From assembly GCA_026545225.1 (NCBI GenBank), contig CM048851.1, forward strand, positions 37,411,956 through 37,475,955: 64,000 nt of DNA. Reading direction: 5' to 3'. Position numbers and translations under genes: made by a program. Positions 1-11,103 of this stretch are shown here, one piece after another. Position 1 is the first letter of the stretch. Each line of letters starts with the position of its first letter. The notes below the pieces were generated by a model. The model saw only the letters and a list, made by a program, of their open reading frames with translations. It searched no databases and was not told the DNA's origin. Origin of the DNA: Cornus controversa (taxonomy: Eukaryota > Streptophyta > Magnoliopsida > Cornales > Cornaceae).

Positions 1-205
1 AAAGAGATTTTGTCTTCTTTTATATGGAAATAAATTCAAATTTAAATTTGAATTGTCACACATTTGTTTGAAGGCCTGCATCTTCAGGATTTTGACACTT
101 GTCCGTTGATGGGACCTGCAATCATGGAATTTAATTGACCAAGAATGTTTGACTTCTTGACCGATCGAACGGTGATAAGACTATCACAAAATCTATGTGT
201 CTACA
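1..205 (-). repeat. 3' LTR of the Tat element (partial)
   Basis: This matches 11675-11879 at 204 of 205 positions. On the minus strand the LTR begins TGTAGACACAT. Its outer part, about 570 bp by comparison with the complete copy, lies left of the window. Confidence 0.95.
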
Positions 206-210
206 AATTA

Positions 211-220
211 CCCCCACTTC
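211..220 (-). other. Polypurine tract of the Tat element
   Basis: On the minus strand GAAGTGGGGG lies five bases before the TGTAGACAC start of the 3' LTR. This is the expected place for the plus-strand DNA primer of an LTR element. Confidence 0.85.
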
Positions 221-818
221 AAGACTTTATGACATGCATGCTTGTTATGCACTTATCAAAAAAAGTCTTGAAGTACATGACTTAATTTGAATTTATTATT
301 ATTATTTTATTTTTATTTTTATTTATTTATTTATTTTTTTGGGTATGTTCAATGATCATATTTTCGTGCAAGAACACATTTGTTAATCCAAAAAAAAAAA
401 ATTGAACATCCTTGTATATAACAGATATGGACAGAATGGTTGGATTTGTATATCCATGAATGAGTGGGTGGGCAGTCAAGTGTAAATATAATACATCTTG
501 ACCAACTGCATCACCTTTTCATAAGTATCATTAAGAAGGAATGATTCTAACCTTGGGCCATCAGTTGGATATTTGTATGGATTTAGCAATCAATTTGTCT
601 TTCCTTGGCCTTTCTAACCAAATGAATTTAAGTGACGTACAAAACAAAGGCCCAACTTAATTACCAGACGATTTGCATGCCTGCCTTTCCTTGGACTACT
701 TTTTTTTTTCTAAATATTAAAATCACACCAAACTCCATTTTTTTATTATTATTGCAATTTACTTCCCTTGTCTGATTACTCTTTGCTTGATAGCCATGGA
801 AAGTTTCCATTGCCTTCA

Positions 819-821
<3 letters not shown>

Positions 822-866
<45 letters not shown>
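822..866. repeat. (TA)n microsatellite
   Basis: About 22 uninterrupted TA units. Confidence 0.95.
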
Positions 867-868
<2 letters not shown>

Positions 869-2149
869 ACCATTTAGGATGATTTGCTTCCGTTCCATCA
901 CACCTGTTTGGATCAATTTCAAATCCAACTATTCTCTTAATTTCTCATCACATGAGTCATGTGAGAAAAGAAAAAGTCCAAATCTCATATAGGAAAAAGA
1001 ATGAAATATGGTTCAAAAAGGAAGCAATTAGACCCGTTTCAAATCTTTTCAATTTGGAAAGAATCCCTTCTTGTTTAAAATAATTCCGTCAATTGATTCT
1101 CTCCCTTTTTTTTTTTGGCATAATCATAACCTAAATTTTTTTCTTGGCAAACAAGTCAGCCGTCCCACCTTATAAATCAGAGCGAAGGGAGCACTTCTTC
1201 AACATCAATCCCTTCCAGTTGAACCCCTATGATATTTTCGTTCAAAGTTCACCGTGAGAGTTTGATGTTGTAACCCACTTGGAAAAAACCATCACCCACA
1301 ACTAGTCAATTTTTCAAAGACTAGTTTGGCTTTTCATGCTTTAAAATCCTTGAAGATTGTTATTGGATTGATGAAGGACAAAGCCACATGTTTAGAATAG
1401 ATCATTATCACAGACCCACGAACAGACTTTCAAAAGCAAACATTCTTTGATTCAGAAGGTATATTCATTATTCCTTTCTTTTCCATATTCTAGTTACTGC
1501 ATGTTTCTGACTCTCTCCTAACTTATCAGTTTCAACAACGTAAAGTATAGAAGAGGCAGCAATGACAAAACCAATGAATGGGTCGAGGCAGTAAACCAGT
1601 TGTTGCTCCATGACCGTATAGCCAACTAACCACAACTTTGAGATGTACGTTTTCTTTTAGCAACACTGTTATATATTCTTCTTGACTCTTCCTTCAGATA
1701 TTAACACCATCTTGCACCGTGGTTCTCTTTGTCACTTCTTTACTTATTTTCATCATTTTTTTTTTAGAAAGAAAAACAGACATCTTTGGTTCTTTAATTG
1801 TGGACTTTCGAACCGTTCGTTGACATTTGAGATTCTCTGCAGCTTATTCCAGTAGTTCTCAAAATCAGGTACTCATCCCTTTTTTTTTTTGACTGGTCCT
1901 TCTTATGTCTCATGCATATATATGCATGCATATATTTCATGCATTCGTTAGTAGTTCTATGGCAGAAAAGGACCACTTCACCCATAGATTACTCTGATTG
2001 TGTCTTCTTAGTAATGCATAACCCAACACTACCCCACTGTTTGTACATCTGCATGTATGTTCAAATCTATGAACACCTCTTCGCATAGATTTTTTTTTTG
2101 TTGTTAAAATTTTCTCCAGTAGTATGTCTTTGTAACATAAATTTGCAGA

Positions 2150-2666
2150 CAAAAATGTGCACTTGGGTAACAATTCCGAAGAAGATGTGACCGCAGTTTG
2201 CACAAGTGCATTTGCGTGACTATTTTTGAAGTCTCCGATTGTGTGTACAATTGCGCTCTTGTGCACCATTCTCGGAGGTATGATTTGACAATTTGCGCAA
2301 ATGTGCTTGTTCTTCTGCATTTTGAAGATTCGACTGTGTACACAATTGTTCTCTTGTGCACCAGTCACGAAGGCAAATTCGGCTGCGTACACAATTGTGC
2401 TCTTGTGTACTAGTCTTAATTGGAGGCGAATCCAGCTGCGTGCACAATTGCGCTCTTGTGCACCGGTATTGGAGGCGAATCCGGCTGCGTGCACAATTGC
2501 GCTCTTGTGCACCGGTATTGGAGGCGAATCCGGCTGCATGCACAATTGCGCTCTTGTGCATCGGTATTGGAGGTGAATCCGACTGCGTGCACAATTGCGC
2601 TTTTGTGCACCAGTCTTAGGGACGAATCTGACTGCATGCACAATTGCGCTCTTGTGCACCAGTCCT
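2150..2666. repeat. 49-bp minisatellite with a hairpin in each unit
   Basis: GGAGGCGAATCC-type unit starts occur at 2422, 2471, 2520 and 2569, a strict 49-bp period. A further unit starts near 2618 and degenerate units extend left to about 2150. Each of eight units carries an inverted repeat of the type GTGCACAA, an 8-base loop, then TTGTGCAC. In at least two units both arms have changed so that pairing is kept (2387-2410 and 2538-2561). Because 49 is not a multiple of 3 and the unit lacks stops, long frames appear on both strands; these are not regarded as genes. Tandem repeats in the 3' regions of Tat elements are known as a source of satellite DNA. Confidence 0.93.
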
Positions 2667-2842
2667 GTAAACGATGTTTGACCAGAACCACCAGCATTAT
2701 CTTAAAATCATATTTCATGCAAGCTTGATTATGTATTTTTTTTTTTTGAAGCATGGAGGCAAAATTAAACCTTTAATTTCACACACATTTTTTTTTTTTA
2801 CTTACAATTCTCTTTTTCTTTCAGTCTTGATTCAAATCAATC

Positions 2843-4942
2843 ATGGTTGTCTTCCGATGTTTCCAAGAAGGCGCTTTAACTGTTGTTGAAAAAGAAGGTG
2901 ATGCTCTAGAGAAAGGGACGACCCTTGATGCTCACAGGCCGTTAATTGGTCGATTTGCTGCGTCCGTGCCTCATTTTGGACTTTCACTGCACTTGTCTCA
3001 TTGGTCCAAGGAATTTTTATGTGAGCTTTCGACCTTTAGTCCTTTTGAAACCGAGAAGAATCCTTCAGTTCGACGAGTGTTGTTATTGCAGTCTCCTTTA
3101 CACGAACAGGTCAACAATTCTAATAAATTTTTGCTTCTGGGCAACAAAGTTCGCAATGGATATGCAGGATGGAATTTCTCCCCAAGATGATGTGTGATTT
3201 GACTTACACCGAGAAGTATTGGGAATGGTCAGAAGATATTTTGAGTCGTAATGGTCCTTCTCTCAAGGCAGCGAGATTATATGATGCCATTTTTGCTTCT
3301 CTCTTTTCCTATGATCGACACCCAAATGTGTTAAAGGCATTCTTGGAATCTTGGTCCCATGGAACTAATACTCTTCATATTTCACTTAGTGAGGTTTCCA
3401 TCTCCCTTTGGGACTTGTATGAGATAGGTGGCCTTCCATTTAGCGGAAAATTCTATGACGAGGTTATCCCTAATGCAAAGGAGTTGTCGAGTAAGACCAA
3501 GGATGGGAAATTTTTTCTTCCGATGTGCTGTCAAGATTTATTTCTGGCCTATCACCGACTCGCGCAGGAGTTGAAAGGAGTTGTACAGATCTCCGACTGG
3601 GTGAACTTTTGGTATAAAGGTTCATTGGAGCATCCTAAACCTCCAAGTAGAAAGTCAAGGAACAAAACCCAACGACCAAGAGAGCTTCACAATCCTTCTG
3701 GTTCTATTGGTTCTATTCGCAAGCAAACCCCATTAGAAGAAAAGGTGTTTGTCGACCTCGGTGTAAGTGATGAAGTTAAAGAGAAGACTTACTTGGCTGC
3801 ATTTTTAGTATGTTGGTTGTGCAAGTTTGTGCTTCCTTCAAGTCCTGCAAACATAATTCGTCCTGGAGTGTTTAAGATTGCAAACAAGATGGCATATGGA
3901 GAAATATTTTGTCTTACTGTTCCAGTACTTACGAGCATCTATAGGGGTTTGAATGACATCGTCTCACTTCCCGAATCTCTAAATTCTACAGTTGTACTTC
4001 CTGCTCATTATGTATATGTCTGGCTAGCAAAATATTTTCAGACACATTTTCGGTCTCCAATCAACCAATCTTCACCTCGGATGACTAAATATGCAGGAGA
4101 GGGGATGGCAAAGCACTTTGACAATTTTGAGGCGCAAGATTTGTTCAAATCTTGTAAGGGTCTTGTGCTAAATCGCTTGGCAATGAAGTTTCACCAAAGG
4201 GAAGCTAAAGTTGATGATGAGATGACAATTATTTGTTTTGAGTATTTGGCCAGTCTTCGCTCCAGTTTTTTATCCTTAAGACAAGGTGACTACTATGTCC
4301 TTGAACCCTACAGCCCCTATAGATTCAGCAGGCAGTTTGGTTTTCACCAAGATGTTCCAGGCAATTTGAAGCAAGACATTCGCACTGGGTCGTTGGACGA
4401 GGTTTTCAAATATTGAAAATCATGTACTCTCCATAACACCAAGTCTTCAGTATTATTGCCAGAGACTATGAGTCTAAAGGATTTTTCAGTCACCAAAGCT
4501 TATGTTGATTGGTGGTCAAAGGTCCATGTTGATCTATTCATGACTGTAATGGAGAACTTATCGCGAAATAAACGTCCAGCCTCTCCAAAAAATAAAGAAG
4601 CAAAGTCTAGGAAGGATGAGGCTCTAAACCGAAGACCAGGAATGCATACTGAACACATGATTGGAGAATCTTCAAAGACTCAGAGCAGTGATAATTTTGT
4701 TAATGGGTCAGTCACCCCTTTCAACCCATCCAGTCATCCTTCTAACATCCAGAAGCATCCTCGATCTATGGTGATCCGAAGTGGGGGTGGAAGAGCTAGT
4801 GGTGAACGCAACTGGAAGCACATGACAAGAGTGTCAGACTGTGCCTCTTCAGCAGAGAATGTTATTTCCCTTCCAAATACGGAGGACTTCTTTGAAGGAC
4901 TTTCTGGTGGTTCTTTACCAATGCAGGTTGATGATTTGCAGG

Positions 4943-4975
<33 letters not shown>

Positions 4976-5928
4976 CATGTACTCAAATTTATTTATATTT
5001 TTTATTTATTTATTTATTTTTTTTAAAGGTAAAAGATGGTAATGGAGCAATTGACGATGCAAATCATCTTGGTGGTGAAGAGTCTGTTTATGGACCCTCC
5101 GTCTTTGAGTTGGTGACCAGAAAGAAAAATATTCTTCCTTCCGCAGCAGAGGTCACATCTTCCCTTCAAGGTTCTGATCACGTGTTGGTAAATCATCATC
5201 CTCATGATTCTTCTGTTGGACACAAGTCTCAAGGTCAGGCACGTGTGGAGACAACAGGAGGGCATGTGATACCCCAAGTGAATATTCAGGAATCACACCA
5301 GGCCGCATTTTCTGAAGCGCCCACTTATGACATGACGAATATGATTTCTGGAATCAGACGTCAATCGGCCTCAGCATTGGGAAACAATCTCAAGAGGATG
5401 CTAAAGAGGACGGATTTTTCTAAAGCTCCATTACTTAAATCAAGAGTTAAAGAAACTTTTGATGAGATTTCCTCACTTTCCATGGACTGTTCTGAGTTTC
5501 GGGAGAGGGTTAACTCATATTTACAGAATGCAGAGGAATACAATGATCTTAAGTTGAGGTATGACCAAGCTTTGACTATAGAAGTACACTCCCAACGCTT
5601 GGCCCATATTGACTCACGCCTTAATGAGGCCCTTTCTTCAGATATTGTAGATGTGGCACATGTTCAGAAACTTGAAGCAGATCTTCTCAACGATACAAAG
5701 GAGTTAGAGCTTTTACTTATTCAAATTAAGAAGCGTGAAGCTTCAATTTCGGAGGCTAATTCACGAATCTCTCAGAGGCAAGATGTCATTGCTAGCATCA
5801 AGAAAGAAAAGAAAACAATCGAAGAGATTGTTATCATCCCTGATCATGACCGTGGTGTTGTAAGCACTTTAGAGAAGTTGTTGAAGAAAGAGCAAGAAGA
5901 GATCCTGGAGTTACCTTGGCTGTCTTAA
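2843..5928 (+). pseudogene. Plant mobile domain (PMD, 'aminotransferase-like') gene, antisense to pol inside the Tat element
   Basis: The putative start is ATG 2843, just after a pyrimidine-rich stretch ending in CAG. The protein resembles the plant mobile domain family, with a TYTEKYWEW block near 3193, a DLYEIGGLPF block near 3412 and the WW-containing end near 4510. Its C-terminal third (about 5500-5840) is charged and looks like a coiled coil. The name aminotransferase-like is historical; no enzyme activity is implied. A likely intron, 4942-5028 (GT...AG, 87 nt, A/T-rich with (TA)n), lies in plus orientation. Two breaks are seen: a frame change between the 2843 and 3169 frames near 3165-3182, and an in-frame TGA at 4414-4416 where the family usually has tryptophan; the same frame then continues to TAA at 5928. 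Possible polyadenylation motifs lie near 6018. It converges tail to tail with pol. Related genes captured by Tat elements are known. Confidence 0.82.
4942..5028 (+). other. Probable intron of the antisense PMD gene
   Basis: The donor follows GATTTGCAG and the acceptor is TTTTAAAG before GTAAAAGATGG. The 87-nt length is a multiple of three, so the frame stays open if it is retained, but the translation is then low-complexity (YIYIYI, LFIYLFF). The orientation supports transcription antisense to the retrotransposon. Confidence 0.7.
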
Positions 5929-6257
5929 TTTCTCTCTTTATATATTGTCTTGTTCTCAATGATTTTATGTTATGCATTAAACAAATTTTCAAGAGAATTG
6001 TTATGCCTTCCATTTTAATAATAAAAGATCCCCTTTTCTATTTCTGTTTCTTCTTTTTTTTTTTTTTTGGGTGACTGAACTTAGAACAAATCTCCAAGCT
6101 GCCTACGTACCCTCAACAGGGATCAAGTCATTTACGTAGTTCAGAATAACAAACTCAAAACTTTTTTTTTTTTTTGGCCGTACACAATTTATACTCATGC
6201 GGACCAGAAGTGTAGTGCAGTTTAGGCTCGTGCAATCAAGAGCAGTCATTCCATTGT
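5929..6257. other. Spacer between the convergent pol and PMD genes
   Basis: The spacer holds AATAATAAAAG near 6018 and T runs near 6052-6069 and 6163-6175, suited to 3'-end formation on either strand. No coding sequence was seen. Confidence 0.6.
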
Positions 6258-9200
6258 TTATGGGTAGTATCGTTTTAGGAATTTGGCATTGATAGGCCCA
6301 ACTCTGACCCCATCTTCATCAACAATTTTGTAGGCGCCATTGGTGTAGACTTCTCGCACCACATATGGTCCATCCCATTTGGATGTAAATTTGTTACCCA
6401 TACGATGGCTAGTGATAATGGGCCTTCGCACAGCAAGCACCAAGTCACCAACTTTAAAGGATCGAGGACGAACTCTTTTGTTGAAGGCACTTGAGAGTCG
6501 AGCTTGGTAACACTCCAACCGCTGTTGAGCCTCAAGTCTTCTTTCATCCAATGCCTCCAACTCTTGAAGACGTAATTTGGCATTTTTTTCATTTGTCAGT
6601 CCTTCTTGTATGACAATCCTCAAAGAAGGAATTTGTTGCTCAAGTGGGAGAACTGCTTCGACACCATAAACTAGAGAATACGGCGTTGCTTGGGTTGGAG
6701 TACGATATGTTGTTCGATATGCCCAAAGAGCCTCTCCCATTCTTTCATGCCAATCCTTTTTAGACTTAGAGACTACCTTTTTCAATAAATCGCAAAGAGT
6801 TTTATTGAAAGCTTCTGCTTGTCCATTTGCTGGCGCATTGTACATTGAAGACTTATGTTGCTTGAAACCAAATCTTTCACATAAATTGGTCACCAAACTA
6901 TTTTTAAAAGGTAATCCATTGTCAGTTATGATGTGACGAGGAACACCATATCGAAAGATAATGTTTCCTTTTATGAAGTCCACCACTGTCTCTTTTTTCA
7001 CTTCTTTGATTGGGATTGCTTCAGCCCACTTTGAAAAATAATCGGTTGCCGCAAGGATATATAAATGACCTTTAGAAGATTTCAAGAAAGGTCCAACTAC
7101 GTCTAGTCCCCATGCATCAAATGGTCAGGACACAATGGTAGGGTGCAACACCTCAGGTGGCTGGTGTATGAAATTGGCATGGAATTGACATGCTTGGCAT
7201 CTTTTAGCGTAATCCATACAATCTTTAACCATGGTTGGCCAATAGTATCCCATCCTCTTTACTCGAAAGTGAAGCTTAGGACTTGACTGATGAGCCCCAC
7301 AGACCCCTGAATGTGCTTCTTCTATTGCATGAGTTGCTTCTTCTTCTCCCAGACAACGAAGGAAAAGACCTTCGTATGAACGTCGAAACAATGTATCTTT
7401 GTAAAAGATGAATCGAGGAGCTCTTCGACGTATCTCAGTTCTGTGACGAGGGTCTTCAGGAAGTTTCCCATGTTCCAAGTAGTTGATGATGGGTTGTCTC
7501 TAGTCTTCGGTCTCGACAATCGAAACAGAGATTGTATTTATTTCTTCTAATTGGCCTTCAAGTAACTGTGGTAGTACCCATCGTTGACATACTGGAACAG
7601 TAATTGCCTCATCCTCCCCTAATGCCATCGTGGTTGCCAAGTTAGCTAGTGCATCTGCCAAACGATTTTCGTCCCTTGGCACATGTTCCAAAACAACATT
7701 ATCAAATCTACTAAGTAGATTAGAAGCATACTGATAATATGGGATCAACTTATCTTTCTTGACTTCGTAATCCTTGAGAAGTTAGTTGATCACTAACTTA
7801 GAATCCCCATAAATTTCAATGTCTGAAATTTTCATTTCATTTGCCATTTGAAGACCAATTATCAGAGCTTGATATTCGGCAACATTATTTGAACAATTTT
7901 CTGGAAATGAACATGCGTATGGAAGAATTTGCCTTTGTGGAGAGACAAATACCACGCCCACCCCAGCTCCTTCAGAACGTGTCGCACCATCAAAAAAAAT
8001 CATCCATGGGGGAAGGATATCAATAAGGAACACCTCCTCATCAGGAAAGTCTTCTGAAATTTCCCAATCGGCTGGTATGGGATGGTCAGCTAAGAAATTA
8101 GCAAGGGCTTGTCCTTTGACTGCTTTACGCGGAACATACAAGATTTCGAATTCATTGAACAAAATCGACCACCTTGCAAGTTGCCCAGAATGAACAGGTC
8201 TTGACATGACATATTTGAGAGGGTCTGCTTTTGCAACCACATGGACTGTGTGAGCCAAAAAACAATGTCTCAATTTTTGGGAAGCAAAAACTAACGCAAG
8301 AGAAGTCTTCTCAATTGAAGGGTACTTGAACTCTATCGCGGTTAATCTCCTACTCAAATAGTATAGAGCTTTTTCCTTATTTTCCTCATTGTTTTGTGCT
8401 AGAAGCGCCCCGAGCGATTCTTCTTGAGTAGCAATGTATAGTATAAGTGCTTTTCCAGGGATAGGAGCTCCCAATACCGGGGGGTTAAGCAAGTATTTCT
8501 TGATGCTGTCCAAAGCATTTTGGTAGGTCTGGTCCCATATAAACGGAACATCTTTCTTCATAAGTCGGCTAAATGGTTGACATCGTCCAGCCAAATTTGA
8601 AATGAACCGACGAATGAAAGCAAGTTGTCCTTGAAAACTTCGCAATTCACGTATATTTTTAAGTGGTGCCATTTTTTGAATGGCATCAATCTTTGACGGG
8701 TCGACTTCAATGCCACGATGCCGGACAATATACCCAAGGAACTTTCCTGATGTGACGCCAAATGCACATTTGAGAGGATTAATCTTCAGTTGAAATTTTC
8801 TTAATCGTTCAAAAACTATGCGAAGATCTTCGAGATGAGTCATTCTTTCCTTGGATTTGACAACCAAGTCATCAACATAGCATTCTATGATTTTATGAAG
8901 TATGTCATCAAAAATCTTTTGCATGGCCCGTTGGTAAGTAGCACCGGCATTTTTAAGTCCAAAAGGCATAACCTTGTAGCAATAAATCCCCTTTGGAGTG
9001 CGGAACGCAGTTAACTCTTCATCTTTTGGCGACATTCTTATTTGATTGTAGTCAGAAAAGCAATCCATGAACGAAAGAGCCTCATGTCCCGTTGTTGCAT
9101 CTACCGTGAGTTCAGTCACAGGAATAGGGAAGTCATCTTTTGGGCATGCAGAGTTTAAATCACGGAAGTCCACATAAACTCGTATTTGTCCATTTTTCTT

Positions 9201-11054
9201 TTTAACAGGGACAATACTTGAAATCCATGTTGGATATTTAACTTCTCGGATGAAGCCTGCATCGATTAGTTTGTTAATTTCTTTCTCAATCTTTGGGATA
9301 AGATCAGGCCTGAAGAAACGTTGAGATTGCTTGATTGGACGCGTGCCATGCTTAACCGCAAGGTTATGGACTGCAATCTTAGGCTCAAGACCCGGCATTT
9401 CTTTGTAAGTCCAGGCAAATATGTCTCTATATTCAGATAACAATTTGACATACTCTTTTTCCTCTAGAGGGCTTATGAGTGCACTGACGAATACTGGCTT
9501 AGGTTCTTCAGATGAACCCAAGTTTATTTCTTTCAGTTGATCAACAGTAGATTGCCCCCCGTCTTCAAGTGTTGGAGGTGCTTCCTTGACTTCTTCATCT
9601 TGTGAATCAGAATTTAAATCTTCTTCCTCCACTGTGATATGGTGTGAAGCAGCATAAATCGTTTCCTCTATAACCTTTGTTTGGTCTTTTTGGTTAGAAT
9701 GCCTCATGCATATGATGGTTCGTCTTTTGACTTTTAGTGCTTCATCAATGTTAATTTCTAAATCCACTTTATGCTTCATTCGTGATGGGATTAGGCTTCG
9801 AATATCATCATCCTTCTCTGATTTGAGCTCAATATTTTCTTGACTTACCTCATTACTTCTTTCCTTAGGTGTGGAGCTTGTGCCTTTAATCCGAGAAAAT
9901 ACAGAGTTTCGTGGCTGAAAATTCAGACCTTCTCCATTCTGAGTAGGGGTATCTAACCTACTGAATACTGAAGCTCGGGGAGAATGGTTGGTATGAGGAG
10001 ATGATCTGTTTGTTTGACCAGGCATATTCAACCTTTCAAATACCGAAGTATGGGGACTTGGGGCTCCGATCCGATCAAAGACTGAAGTCCGTGAAGTAGG
10101 TACTTGGTCCTCATTCTCTTCAACTTCTTCAACACTAATGTATTGTGTAATTTTTCGCTTTTTCTTTCTTCTTATAGAGACTCGGACGGGCTCAGTTGGC
10201 GTGAATCCTAGGTCAGTTTTAGGCAAACTGATTTTATACCCTTGTTGGCGCAACTTCTTCTGTGTTTCATTAAGGCCATGCACCTTCTCACCCGTGACTT
10301 CTGGACTGAGTTGCCCAAGTGTTGTTGGATTTTCAAAGTCATATCCTGAATTAGCCAAGAGCTTGTATGCATTTGGATCGAATCCTTCTTCAGTTCTTTG
10401 ATGAGGGAGCGATTTTTGTTTCATTGAGTCATGAGAGCCAAAGACAAATCCCTTCAGTGGTGGTTTGGTAATTCTAGACTTCTCCAGCTTCAAGACAGGA
10501 ACCATAGAATCCTCATTAAGTACATGCAAAGCATTTTCTACCATAGCATAAGTGGGTTTCGCCTTCACTTCCTTTGTCTCATCAAGCTCAACAAATGGTG
10601 ATTGCCCCTCTTTTCTCTGAGACTTTGGCACATACTTAAAAACTGATTTGCCTTTAGAAGTTTTTGAAGATGACCCAGACTCTTGTGTAACAGCTATAGA
10701 CTTATTACTATCATAATCAAGAGTTCTTTCAGAATGAACTGGAACTTCTTCACCTTTAGGCTTTCCTGTCGAAGGAATTTCTGATGGAAGAACTTCTATT
10801 GGTGTATCAGCGTTCAAGTAAAACTTGGCATCTACAAAATATGATTCCACCTCAGCGAATGGCTTATCATCTGCAAACACAACCTTCACACCATTCCTGT
10901 AAAATTTGAAACATTGATGCAAAGTAGACGGGACTATACCATTTCCATGGACCCAAGGTCTCCCTAGCAACAGGTTGTAGGAGGTCTTTGCGTCAATGAC
11001 ATGGAATAGAGTTTCAGCATTTAACTCTCCAATGGTGAGGTGGACCCGAATCAT
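6258..11054 (-). pseudogene. pol: Tat-type pol polyprotein (protease remnant, RT, RNase H, archaeal-type RNase H, integrase) with three in-frame stops
   Basis: A single minus-strand frame runs from 11054 to the TAA at 6258 without any frameshift. It is interrupted by TAA at 7782-7784, TAG at 7500-7502 and TGA at 7125-7127. In order: the C-terminal end of a retropepsin (YNLLLGRPWVH, residues ~27-37; the active-site part is absent); a long linker with four SVFxR[LI] motifs (~320-390); RT with YVDD near plus 8867-8878; retroviral-type RNase H; a second RNase H (FFDGATRSEGAG near 8000); and integrase with an HHCC finger (about 7340-7180) and DDE core (TDNG near 6922, NGQAE near 6828). No chromodomain follows. 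The stops fit single transitions at Gln and Trp codons, and the reading register is otherwise intact. Upstream gag is lacking. Confidence 0.93.
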
Positions 11055-11079
11055 TCCAATTGCTCTCTACCCGAATCAT

Positions 11080-11099
11080 GTCCCACCGGGCGTGCCAGA
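11080..11099 (-). other. Primer-binding site of the Tat element
   Basis: On the minus strand TCTGGCACGCCCGGTGGGAC lies four bases after the LTR end. This GC-rich motif in this place is typical of plant Ty3/gypsy elements. I did not assign the tRNA. Confidence 0.8.
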
Positions 11100-11103
11100 A
11101 ATT

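Larger units (their letters stand above)
206..2149. other. Non-coding 3' region of the Tat element
   Basis: About 1.9 kb between the polypurine tract and the minisatellite. It contains a 13-bp perfect inverted repeat (216-228 and 262-274), several A/T runs and a (TA)n microsatellite at about 822-866. No coding sequence is supported: reading frames over the (TA)n are artefacts. The segment can serve both as the element's 3' untranslated region and as upstream DNA of the antisense gene. Confidence 0.7.

Noticed and set aside
661-992. Frames with YIYIYIYI runs
   Set aside because: They only translate the (TA)n microsatellite.
2150-2666. Regular direct repeats resembling a CRISPR array
   Set aside because: The repeats are contiguous with no unique spacers, units drift gradually, and the DNA is plant nuclear; it is a minisatellite.
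1937-2754. Several long overlapping frames on both strands over the 49-bp repeats
   Set aside because: They come from a stop-free 49-bp unit read in shifting frames; the same peptide phrases repeat, and no family resemblance exists.
3107-3167. A 61-bp intron joining the 2843 and 3169 frames
   Set aside because: GT and AG are present, but it would remove the conserved GYAGW block; a small indel near 3165-3182 explains the frame change better.
2843-4416. A functional aminotransferase
   Set aside because: The label comes from the historical name of the plant mobile domain family; no pyridoxal-phosphate site or enzyme signature is visible.
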